This document shows positions 1 to 7,171 of a stretch of 64,000 bases of DNA, piece by piece. The translations under genes and the position numbers were made by a program. Below the pieces are notes generated by a model. It searched no databases. It was not told the origin of the DNA and was given only the letters and a program-made list of their open reading frames with translations. The stretch is taken from the NCBI RefSeq assembly GCF_029813785.1, contig NZ_JARVKY010000030.1:1-64000 (forward strand). The letters run 5' to 3'. Source of the stretch: Streptomyces sp. DH41. Lineage in GTDB: Bacteria; Actinomycetota; Actinomycetes; Streptomycetales; Streptomycetaceae. How positions within the stretch are numbered: the stretch's first letter is position 1; the number at the start of each line of letters is the position of its first letter.

Positions 1-50
1 GGTAGGTACCGGCGCCGGGCCCCTTCATCGTGCCGGCTTCCTCCGGACCC

Positions 51-2912
51 TCAGCCGGAGAAGCCGACGTGCGCGAGCCGCAGAGAGCCGCGCAGCCTGA
101 TGCGGAGATCGTGTACGCCCTCGGCGGTCAGCGGGGCGTCGAGCTCCGTGTAGTCGTACGGTCCTGAGCCGGGGGCCGACCGGGACAGCACCGCCGTCGC
201 CGGGCCGTCGCCGAGGGCGATCTCCACGGTGCCCTCGCCGCCCGCCACCGTCACGGTCACGCCGGCGACACCGCTATCGAAGTCGCAGTCGCGGAAGAGC
301 AGTTCGCCCGTCCTGCCCGCCACCGGCGTCACCGCGTCGCCCGCGGCCTTCGTCCGGTCGACGATCTCCGTGCCGCTCTGCTCGTCGAAGCCGGCCGCCT
401 CCAGCCCGCGTTCGCGGACCGGGCGCGGCGTGGCAGGCTCGCCGTCGAGGGCCACGGTCGCCGACAGGCGTACGTCCTCGCTCGAGGCGCCCACCAGCAG
501 CGCGTACGGGCCCGGCTCCAGCCGCCACCGGTCGTGCGCCACGTCCCAGAACGCGAGCGCGGACAGCGGGAGTTCGAAGGCGACCTCCGCCGCGGCGCCC
601 GGGGCGAGAGTGAGCCGGCGGTGGGCCAGCAGCTCGCGGCGCGGACGCGGGACCGACGGGTTCTCGGCGCGGACGTAGAGCTGGGCCACCTCGTCGGCGG
701 TGACGCTCCCGGTGTTGGTGACCGTGAAGGAGACGGACACCTTCCCGTCCCCGGCCCGCACCACCAGGTCCGCGTACGCGAAGGACGTGTACGACAGGCC
801 GTGCCCGAAGGGGAACAGCGGCGTTCCCTCGAAGTACAGATAGGTCTGGCGGCTGCCGATCACGTCGTAGTCGAGCAGGTCCGGCAGGTCGGCGTCGTCG
901 GCGTACCAGGTCTGCGGCAGCCGCCCGGCGGGGGAGACGTCACCGGCGAGGACCCGGGCCAGCGCGGTGCCGGCCGCCTGGCCGCCGTGCGCGGTCCACA
1001 GCACCGCGGGCAGCGCCTCCGCGTCGACGGCGTAGGGGTAGGCGGACACCAGCGACAGCACGGTGGCCGGGTTCGCGGCGCGGGCCGCGCGCAGCAGGCG
1101 CTCCTGCTGGGCGGGGAGCCGCAGCGTCGTACGGTCCTCCGTCTCCCGGCCGTTGATGTGCGGGTCGTTGCCCGCGACCACCACGACCACGTCCGCCTCC
1201 GCGGCCGCCCGCGTCACCGCGTCCTCGCCGCGCTCGGTGACGACCACCTCGAAGACCTCCGGGGCCCCGTCGCCCGAGGAGGCGTCAGGGGCGGCAACCT
1301 TCACGCCGTCGGGGGCGACCTGGACGTGACGACCCGTTCCCAGGTGCCGGAGGAGGTGCCCGTCGCCGTGCGGTTCCAGGCGGAACGTCTCCTGCACGAC
1401 CCAGCCGCCGGGCTGGTCGGCGGAGGCGCGGAGGCAGCCGTCCTCGGCCACCGAGAGGTAACGGCCGTCGGGCGCGCGCAGGGTGAGGACGCCCTCGCCC
1501 CAGTCGACGAGCGCGAGTTCGGTGCCGTCGGCGTCGGTGGTGAGCGGCGGCAGGTCGGTGCGGCCGGCGAGCAGGGCCGGGTCCAGGGCGCCCTCGGCGC
1601 CGCGCGCCTGGTCGGGGGCGTCGTCCGACGGGGGCACGTGCAGGAACGTACCGGCGGCGGTCCTCAGCCGTACTCGGTCCACGCCCTCCGCGAAGCTCAC
1701 ATGCTCCGCGCCGAACCGCTCGTACAGACCCTCCAGCGGGGTGGAGCGGTGGATGAGCGTGCCGCTGTACCAGTCGAGCTTGCACTCGTCGGCGAGCAGA
1801 CCGACGACGGCGACGCGGGCGCCCTCGGCCAGCGGCAGCACACCGTCGTTCTTGAGCAGGACGACCGCCTGCTCGGCCGCCTCCCGCGCCAGCGCCCGGT
1901 GCTCCGGTGTGTCGAAGGCGGCCGTGTCCGCGTGGGGGTCGTGCTCCGGGTCGAACTCGCCGAGCCGGAAGCGGACGGACAGCTGCCGGCGCACGGCCGC
2001 GTCCACGTCGGCCTCGGTCAGCAGGCCCTGGCCGAGGGCGCCCCGGACCCGGGCGACGATCTTCGAGGAGTCCGTTCCGTGGTCGGTGAAGCTGTCCACC
2101 CCGGCCCGCAGCGCGGCGGCGGTCGCCTCCTCGTGGGTGTCGAAGTAGTGCTCGGAGTCGACCAGGTTGGAGGGGGCGCCGGCGTCGGAGCAGACCAGGA
2201 GATCGTCCTCGGTCCAGGTGCGCAGATGGCTTTCCAGGTACGGGGAGACGTGGTTGGGGCGGCCGTTGACCAGGTTGTACGCCGGCATCACCCCGGCCAC
2301 CGCGCCCGCCTCGACCGTGTCGCGGAAGGCGCGCAGGTCGTACTCGTTCAGGACGCGCGGACGGACGGAGGACGAGCACGTGTCCCGGTCCGTCTCGTTG
2401 TTGTGCGCGAGCCAGTGCTTGAGGACGGGCGCGGTGCGCCAGTACGTCGGATGTTCGCCGCGCAGGCCGCGGGTGTAGGCGGTGGCGATGGCCGAGGTGA
2501 GTTTCGGGTCCTCGGAGTAGCCCTCCTCGCCCCGGCCCCACAGGGGGTGGCGCAGCAGGTTCACGGTCGGGGCCCAGACGTTGAGGCCGACGCGGTCGTC
2601 GCGGGCGCGCATCGCCCGGACCTCCTTGGAGACCGCCTCGCCGACCCGGCGCACCAGGTCGTCGTTCCAGGTGGCGCCAAGGCCTACGGCCTGCGGGAAC
2701 ATGGTCGCCGGGCCCATCCAGGCCACGCCGTGCAACGCCTCCTGGCCGGTGCGGAAGGCGGCGATTCCGAGCCGTTCGACGGCGGGCGCGAACTGGTGCA
2801 GGAACGCGGTCTTCTCGTCGAGCGTGAGCCGCGACATCAGGTCGTCGACGCGCTTCGTGAACGGCAGGTGCGGATCACGGAAAGGCAGCGCGGGCGGCGT
2901 AGGTGCGGTCAC
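51..2912 (-). CDS. GH3 beta-glycosidase with fascin-like insert and CBM6-like tail
   Basis: Glycoside hydrolase family 3 enzyme of 953 aa, probably a beta-glucosidase or beta-xylosidase acting on oligosaccharides. The N-terminal TIM-like domain ends in LLVCSDAG, whose Asp (about residue 243) is at the usual GH3 nucleophile position. The alpha/beta domain follows (VVLLKNDGVLPL; FPFGHGLSYTSF). Between its halves (about 395-560) lies an insert with RAPDGRYLSV and HLGTGRHVQV, which resembles a fascin/beta-trefoil fold rather than the usual PA14 insert. An FnIII-like domain comes next, and the last ~110 residues end in GVHDLRIRLRG, reminiscent of CBM6. There is no obvious signal peptide, so it is probably cytoplasmic. 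The GTG start at 2912 is preceded by AAGGGGAA; an upstream in-frame ATG (2975) would overlap the operator at 2949-2962 and is rejected. Divergent from the sugar ABC transporter genes. Exact substrate unknown. Confidence 0.88.
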   Translation of the reverse strand: MTAPTPPALPFRDPHLPFTKRVDDLMSRLTLDEKTAFLHQFAPAVERLGIAAFRTGQEALHGVAWMGPATMFPQAVGLGATWNDDLVRRVGEAVSKEVRAMRARDDRVGLNVWAPTVNLLRHPLWGRGEEGYSEDPKLTSAIATAYTRGLRGEHPTYWRTAPVLKHWLAHNNETDRDTCSSSVRPRVLNEYDLRAFRDTVEAGAVAGVMPAYNLVNGRPNHVSPYLESHLRTWTEDDLLVCSDAGAPSNLVDSEHYFDTHEEATAAALRAGVDSFTDHGTDSSKIVARVRGALGQGLLTEADVDAAVRRQLSVRFRLGEFDPEHDPHADTAAFDTPEHRALAREAAEQAVVLLKNDGVLPLAEGARVAVVGLLADECKLDWYSGTLIHRSTPLEGLYERFGAEHVSFAEGVDRVRLRTAAGTFLHVPPSDDAPDQARGAEGALDPALLAGRTDLPPLTTDADGTELALVDWGEGVLTLRAPDGRYLSVAEDGCLRASADQPGGWVVQETFRLEPHGDGHLLRHLGTGRHVQVAPDGVKVAAPDASSGDGAPEVFEVVVTERGEDAVTRAAAEADVVVVVAGNDPHINGRETEDRTTLRLPAQQERLLRAARAANPATVLSLVSAYPYAVDAEALPAVLWTAHGGQAAGTALARVLAGDVSPAGRLPQTWYADDADLPDLLDYDVIGSRQTYLYFEGTPLFPFGHGLSYTSFAYADLVVRAGDGKVSVSFTVTNTGSVTADEVAQLYVRAENPSVPRPRRELLAHRRLTLAPGAAAEVAFELPLSALAFWDVAHDRWRLEPGPYALLVGASSEDVRLSATVALDGEPATPRPVRERGLEAAGFDEQSGTEIVDRTKAAGDAVTPVAGRTGELLFRDCDFDSGVAGVTVTVAGGEGTVEIALGDGPATAVLSRSAPGSGPYDYTELDAPLTAEGVHDLRIRLRGSLRLAHVGFSG

Positions 2913-2948
2913 GTGGAGTTCCCCTTGCGATGGAGCGGCGAGACGCTT

Positions 2949-2962
2949 TCGAAGCGCTTCGA
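2949..2962. promoter_or_regulatory. LacI-type operator O1 (GH3 promoter)
   Basis: Perfect palindrome TCGAAGCGCTTCGA, central CG, typical of LacI-family operators. It sits immediately downstream of the candidate -10 of the GH3 gene, so a bound repressor would cover the transcription start. The same 14-mer recurs at 3140 and 16882, the last upstream of a lacI-type gene. The link between regulator and site is inference. Confidence 0.82.
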
Positions 2963-2991
2963 TGCTCAGTCGCACCAGGGGCGGGTGTCAA
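2963..2991 (-). promoter_or_regulatory. Candidate sigma-70-type promoter for GH3 gene
   Basis: Reading the minus strand, TTGACA (2991-2986) is a consensus -35, followed after 17 bp by TGAGCA (2968-2963), a weak -10. The predicted start of transcription falls inside operator O1. The exact -35 and the operator placement support it; the -10 match is poor. Confidence 0.55.
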
Positions 2992-3100
2992 GACACTTCC
3001 GCGCATCACCTCCGACTTCTCATCGCAAACCAAGCGTCACATGACCCGGTTCGGCATGCGTTACCCGCTCGATACCTCGGAGGAATTCTGGAAACCACTC

Positions 3101-3129
3101 TTGTGCACCCCCAGGCGTTCACTTAACCT
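3101..3129 (+). promoter_or_regulatory. Candidate promoter for sugar ABC transporter operon
   Basis: TTGTGC (3101-3106), 17-bp spacer, TAACCT (3124-3129). The expected transcription start lies at about 3136-3140, at the left edge of operator O2, which mirrors the arrangement on the divergent arm. Confidence 0.5.
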
Positions 3130-3139
3130 CGCAGCAACA

Positions 3140-3153
3140 TCGAAGCGCTTCGA
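3140..3153. promoter_or_regulatory. LacI-type operator O2 (ABC operon promoter)
   Basis: Second exact copy of TCGAAGCGCTTCGA, 150 bp upstream of the binding-protein start codon and 11 bp downstream of a candidate -10. Position fits repression of the transporter and the downstream hydrolases. Confidence 0.82.
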
Positions 3154-3302
3154 CGCTGAGGCTCCGACCGGGAAGTGCACCAGGGGTGCGACGGGAACCG
3201 GGCATTCCTCCGACGACCGCTTCAGCTCAGCCAGTTCCACTCAAGACACCGCAGCCGACGGCCACCGCCGGGTGTCCTGGTGCGCCACGAAGGGTTGACG
3301 CA

Positions 3303-4991
3303 ATGACGCCGAACGCCGCCTCCGGCCCCAGCCGGAGAAAGTTCCTCGCCTCCACGGCGGTAGCCACCGCAGCGGTGGCGGGAGGGATGCCGCTGCTCTC
3401 CGCCTGCGGCGGTGGGTCGGACGGAGGGTCGCGGGACGGCACCACGTCGGGCAAGGACGCCAAGAAGCTGCTGCCGGCGTACGTGGCCGGCAACGTGGTC
3501 ACCCCCGACATCCCCAGCAAGAACGGCTCCGCGGTCGGCTTCACCAGCAAGCTCGACCTCGCGGGCCTGAAGACCTCGGTGCCCAAGAAGCTCGGCAAGG
3601 GCGGCAAGGTCACCGTCATGTCGCCTTTCTGGGGGTCCCCGCCGAAGGAGGACAACGCCTACTACAAGGCGATGAACGACCTCATCGGCGTCGACGTGGT
3701 CTGGCAGAACCAGGACGGCAACACCTACGACCAGAAGCTCGGCGCGGTCCTCGCCTCCAGCGAGGTGCCCGACGTGGTGGTCGTGCCCGGCTGGAACATG
3801 ACCGGCAGGATTCCCAGCGCCATCATCAGCAAGTTCGCCGACCTCGGCCCCCACCTCTCCGGCGACGCGGTCAAGGACTTCCCCAACCTCGCGGCGATCC
3901 CCACGGACGCCTGGCAGCGCTCCATCTTCGGCGGCAAGCTGCGCGGCCTGCCGATGCCCTCCTCGTACGTGTCCGGCATCGTGCCGCTGTACCGCCAGGA
4001 CATCTTCGAGAAGGAGGGCTACGAAGTCCCCCGTTCCTGCGACGAGTTCATGGCGCTGGCCAAGGAGGCCACCAACGCGAAGGCCAAGCGCTGGGCCTGC
4101 CTGGACATGAAGTGGACCGCCTTCAACGCCTTCGGCGTGCTCTCCGGCAACGAGAAGTCGCTCGGCTGGAACCAGGTCGACGGCAAGCTGGTCTACCGCG
4201 CCGAGACCGACGAGTACCTCGAGGCGCTGGAGTGGACGCGCAAGCTGTTCGCCGCCGGGGTCGTGCACCCCGACGCCAAGCTGGGCAAGAGCAACGCAGC
4301 CGACCCCGGTCCCAAGTTCGCCGCCGGCGAGTTCCTCATCTACAACCAGGACACGTCCCAGTGGTGGAGCCGGACCGCTGAACAGGCCACCCAGAACCCC
4401 GAGTTCAAGATCTGGGGCATGGACTTCTTCGGGCACGACGGCGGTGAGCCCACGCTGTGGGCGCAGAACCCGGCGAGCATCTTCGCCTTCGTCAACAAGA
4501 ACGCCTCCGAGTCGGTGATCCGCGACGTGCTGGCCGTCGCCAACGTCACCGCCGCGCCGTACGGCACCAAGGAGTACATGGCCACCAACTACGGCGTGGA
4601 AGGCACCCACTACGCCGTCAAGGACGGCGTGCCCACCAAGACCGACCAGGGCAACATCGACGTGATGAACGCCTACGTGATGATCGCGAGCCCCGCCGCG
4701 ACCATCGCCCACCCCGACTTCCCCGAGGTCGCCAAGGGCCAGGTCGAGTGGCAGCAGCGGATGGGGGCCTTCACCAAGAAGCCCACCTTCTACGGCATGC
4801 AGATCACCGAACCCAACCGCTACACCAACCTGTCCAACGACTTCGAGCAGCTGGAGGACGACATCATCCGCGGCCGCAAGAAGGTCGCCGACATGCAACA
4901 GGCCGTCTCCGACTGGCGGAGCCAGGGCGGCGACAAACTGCGCGACTGGTACAAGAAGCTGCTCGACGAGAACGGCACGGCGGCGAGCTGA
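3303..4991 (+). CDS. Sugar ABC transporter substrate-binding lipoprotein
   Basis: Extracellular solute-binding protein (562 aa) of the LplA/LipO-like family-1 group that feeds oligosaccharide importers. The N-terminus has a twin-arginine motif (SRRKFLAS) and a lipobox LSAC followed by a Gly/Ser-rich linker, so it is likely exported by Tat and lipid-anchored on the outer face of the membrane. The body has typical binding-protein segments (TVMSPFWGSPP, PDVVVVPGW). The start at 3303 is chosen because GAAGG lies upstream and the signal peptide begins there; a longer frame to 3186 would bury the signal. First gene of the transporter operon, 25 bp before the first permease. Given the GH74, GH42 and GH95 neighbours, xyloglucan-derived oligosaccharides are the likely ligand (inference). 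Confidence 0.88.
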   Translation: MTPNAASGPSRRKFLASTAVATAAVAGGMPLLSACGGGSDGGSRDGTTSGKDAKKLLPAYVAGNVVTPDIPSKNGSAVGFTSKLDLAGLKTSVPKKLGKGGKVTVMSPFWGSPPKEDNAYYKAMNDLIGVDVVWQNQDGNTYDQKLGAVLASSEVPDVVVVPGWNMTGRIPSAIISKFADLGPHLSGDAVKDFPNLAAIPTDAWQRSIFGGKLRGLPMPSSYVSGIVPLYRQDIFEKEGYEVPRSCDEFMALAKEATNAKAKRWACLDMKWTAFNAFGVLSGNEKSLGWNQVDGKLVYRAETDEYLEALEWTRKLFAAGVVHPDAKLGKSNAADPGPKFAAGEFLIYNQDTSQWWSRTAEQATQNPEFKIWGMDFFGHDGGEPTLWAQNPASIFAFVNKNASESVIRDVLAVANVTAAPYGTKEYMATNYGVEGTHYAVKDGVPTKTDQGNIDVMNAYVMIASPAATIAHPDFPEVAKGQVEWQQRMGAFTKKPTFYGMQITEPNRYTNLSNDFEQLEDDIIRGRKKVADMQQAVSDWRSQGGDKLRDWYKKLLDENGTAAS

Positions 4992-5016
4992 CGGTACCGA
5001 GGCAAGGAGAACGGCC

Positions 5017-6054
5017 GTGTCCCACAACACGGTGCCCCGGACCAGAGCCGAGGCCGACGCGACGAAGAAGACCCCGGTGGCGCCCGACGACGCCGCCGGC
5101 CCCCGCGAGACGAAGCCGCCCTCAGGGAAGCTGAGCCTCAGGCTGAGGTTCCGGCGCGACCGCGTCCTGGTGCTGATGACACTGCCGGCCATCCTGCTGG
5201 TACTGCTCTTCAACTACGTACCGATCCTCGGCAACGTCGTCGCCTTCCAGGAGTACGACCCCTACATCAGCGAGAACGGGATCGTCTCCATCCTGAACAG
5301 CCCGTGGGTGGGTCTGGAGAACTTCCAGCGCATCTTCGAGGACTCGGCCTTCTGGAACGCCGTACAGAACACCCTGGTGCTGTTCGTCCTCCAGCTGGTG
5401 CTGTACTTCCCGATCCCCATCCTGCTCGCGCTGCTCATCAACAGCGTGGTCCGGCCCCGGGTGCGGGCGATCGCGCAGGCCATCCTCTACCTGCCGCACT
5501 TCTTCTCGTGGGTGCTGGTCATCGCCGTCTTCCAGCAGCTGCTCGGCGGGGCGGGACTCCTCTCCCAGCTGCTGCGCGACCACGGGTACGACGGGCTCAG
5601 CCTGATGACCGACCCGGAGACCTTCAAGTTCCTGGTCACCGCGCAGAGCGTGTGGAAGGACGCCGGCTGGGGGATCATCGTCTTCCTCGCCGCGCTCGCC
5701 TCGGTCAGCCCCGACCTGTACGAGGCCGCCGCGATGGACGGCGCGAACCGCTGGCGCCGCATGTGGCACGTCACGCTGCCCGCACTGCGCCCGGTGATCG
5801 CCCTGCTGCTGGTGCTGCGCGTGGGCGACGCCCTGACGGTCGGCTTCGAACAGATCCTGTTGCAACGCGGCGCCGTCGGACCGGGAGCCGCGGAGGTCCT
5901 CGACACCTTCGTGTGGTGGAACGGCGTCCGCAACCAGGACTTCGGCTACGCGGCCGCCGCCGGTCTCGTCAAGGGCGTCATCAGTCTCGGCCTGGTCCTC
6001 ATCGCGAACAAGGTGGCCCACCTCATGGGCGAGCAGGGGGTGTACAAGAAGTGA
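5017..6054 (+). CDS. Sugar ABC permease, LplB/UgpA type
   Basis: Inner-membrane permease (345 aa) of a carbohydrate ABC importer, binding-protein-dependent (CUT1-like) family. About 45 polar N-terminal residues precede the first membrane segment (VLMTLPAILLVLLFNYVPIL), with further helices after it. The EAA loop that contacts the ATPase is visible as YEAAAMDGANRWRRMWHVTLP. GTG start with AAGGAGA upstream. It overlaps the next permease by 4 bp (GTGA), so the two are translationally coupled. No ATPase gene is nearby; in Streptomyces such systems generally use the shared ATPase MsiK encoded elsewhere. Confidence 0.88.
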   Translation: MSHNTVPRTRAEADATKKTPVAPDDAAGPRETKPPSGKLSLRLRFRRDRVLVLMTLPAILLVLLFNYVPILGNVVAFQEYDPYISENGIVSILNSPWVGLENFQRIFEDSAFWNAVQNTLVLFVLQLVLYFPIPILLALLINSVVRPRVRAIAQAILYLPHFFSWVLVIAVFQQLLGGAGLLSQLLRDHGYDGLSLMTDPETFKFLVTAQSVWKDAGWGIIVFLAALASVSPDLYEAAAMDGANRWRRMWHVTLPALRPVIALLLVLRVGDALTVGFEQILLQRGAVGPGAAEVLDTFVWWNGVRNQDFGYAAAAGLVKGVISLGLVLIANKVAHLMGEQGVYKK

Positions 6055-6986
6055 CCACCGTCATCGACAAACCCGCGCGCACGCCCAGCCGGTGGGCGGC
6101 CCCGCCGCGACCGGTGTGGGAGGAGAAGCCCCGCGGGGCCGGACTTCTCGGCAAGGGGCTGGTACTGCTCCTGGCCTGTCTGGCGATCGTGTTCCCGCTG
6201 TGGATCGTCGTCGTCACCAGCCTCTCCTCGCGCAAGGCCATCGACGAGGCCGGCGGGCTGGTGATGATCCCGTCGGACATCACCTTCGTCGCCTACACGG
6301 AGCTCCTCAGCGGCGGTCAGGTCACCCGCGCCGCGCTCGTCAGCATCGGCATCACCCTGGTCGGCACCGTCTTCTCGATGGCGGTGTCGGTGCTGTGCGC
6401 CTACGGGCTGTCCCGCAGCGGCTCCCTCGGCCACCGCTGGATCCTCATGATGCTGCTGGCCACGATGTTCTTCAGCGCGGGCCTCATCCCCACCTACCTG
6501 CTGGTGCAGTCCCTGGGGCTGACGGACACCTACCTCGCGCTGATCCTGCCCAGCGCGATCAGCGTCTTCAACATCCTGGTGCTGCGCGGCTTCTTCATGG
6601 GCATCTCGCAGGAGCTGATCGACAGCGCCCGCATCGACGGCGCCGGTGACCTGCGCATCCTGTGGCAGATCGTGCTGCCGCTGTCCCGCGCGGTCGTCGC
6701 GGTGATCACGCTGTTCTACGCCGTCGGCTACTGGAGCGCCTGGTTCAACGCCTCCCTGTACCTGAACGACCAGGACATGCTGCCCCTGCAGAACGTGATG
6801 ATCCAGCTCGTGCAGAAGCAGGAGGCCCCGGTCGGCCTCGGCCAGGCGATCAAGACCGGTGAACTCTCCGGTCTGGCCGTGCAGATGGCGGTGATGGTCA
6901 TGGCCCTGCTGCCGGTGGCCGTGCTGTCGCCGTTCGTCCAGCGTCACTTCAAGAAGGGGATGCTGACGGGCGCCGTGAAGGGCTGA
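6051..6986 (+). CDS. Sugar ABC permease, LplC/YtcP type
   Basis: Second permease (311 aa) of the same importer. The first membrane segment is GLVLLLACLAIVFPLWIVVV, and the EAA-like loop reads IDSARIDGAGDLRILWQIVLP. It starts at a GTG that overlaps the previous stop codon by 4 bp, guaranteeing stoichiometric translation with its partner. The C-terminus, RHFKKGMLTGAVKG, is typical for the YtcP-like permeases. Together with the upstream protein it forms the heterodimeric channel for the solute delivered by the 3303-4991 lipoprotein. Confidence 0.88.
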   Translation: MTTVIDKPARTPSRWAAPPRPVWEEKPRGAGLLGKGLVLLLACLAIVFPLWIVVVTSLSSRKAIDEAGGLVMIPSDITFVAYTELLSGGQVTRAALVSIGITLVGTVFSMAVSVLCAYGLSRSGSLGHRWILMMLLATMFFSAGLIPTYLLVQSLGLTDTYLALILPSAISVFNILVLRGFFMGISQELIDSARIDGAGDLRILWQIVLPLSRAVVAVITLFYAVGYWSAWFNASLYLNDQDMLPLQNVMIQLVQKQEAPVGLGQAIKTGELSGLAVQMAVMVMALLPVAVLSPFVQRHFKKGMLTGAVKG

Positions 6987-7017
6987 CGCCCCCGCTCCCC
7001 GACCCCGTCGTGGCCGG

Positions 7018-7125
7018 TCGCTCCTGACCAGCGGCCGGCCGCGGCGGAACCTCTCGCTCCTGACCAGCCGCCGTCCATGACGGTACCTCTCGCCCCCGAC
7101 CAGCCGCCGTCCGTGACGGACCCGG
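7018..7125 (+). repeat. Imperfect 36-bp tandem repeat, three copies
   Basis: The element TCGCTCCTGACCAGC recurs at 7018, 7054 and (as TCGCCCCCGACCAGC) 7090, exactly 36 bp apart, with related flanks. It fills the gap between the permease and the GH74 gene. No strong hairpin or promoter is evident in it; it may be a slipped-strand expansion that separates transporter and hydrolase expression. Confidence 0.7.
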
Positions 7126-7171
7126 TCGCTCCGCCCGTCCCTGCCCCGAGCCGCACAGAACGAGGTATGTC

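Larger units (their letters stand above)
2913..3302. promoter_or_regulatory. Divergent control region between GH3 and sugar ABC operon
   Basis: This 390-bp gene-free stretch separates the two divergent arms of the sugar locus. It carries two identical copies of a 14-bp palindrome, each directly downstream of a plausible -10 element (listed separately). No small gene with a convincing ribosome site was seen in it. Confidence 0.75.

Noticed and set aside
534..3044. 836-aa open frame opposite the GH3 gene
   Set aside because: Antisense shadow produced by high GC; product is Arg/Gly/Val-rich with no motifs, and the GH3 frame is clearly real.
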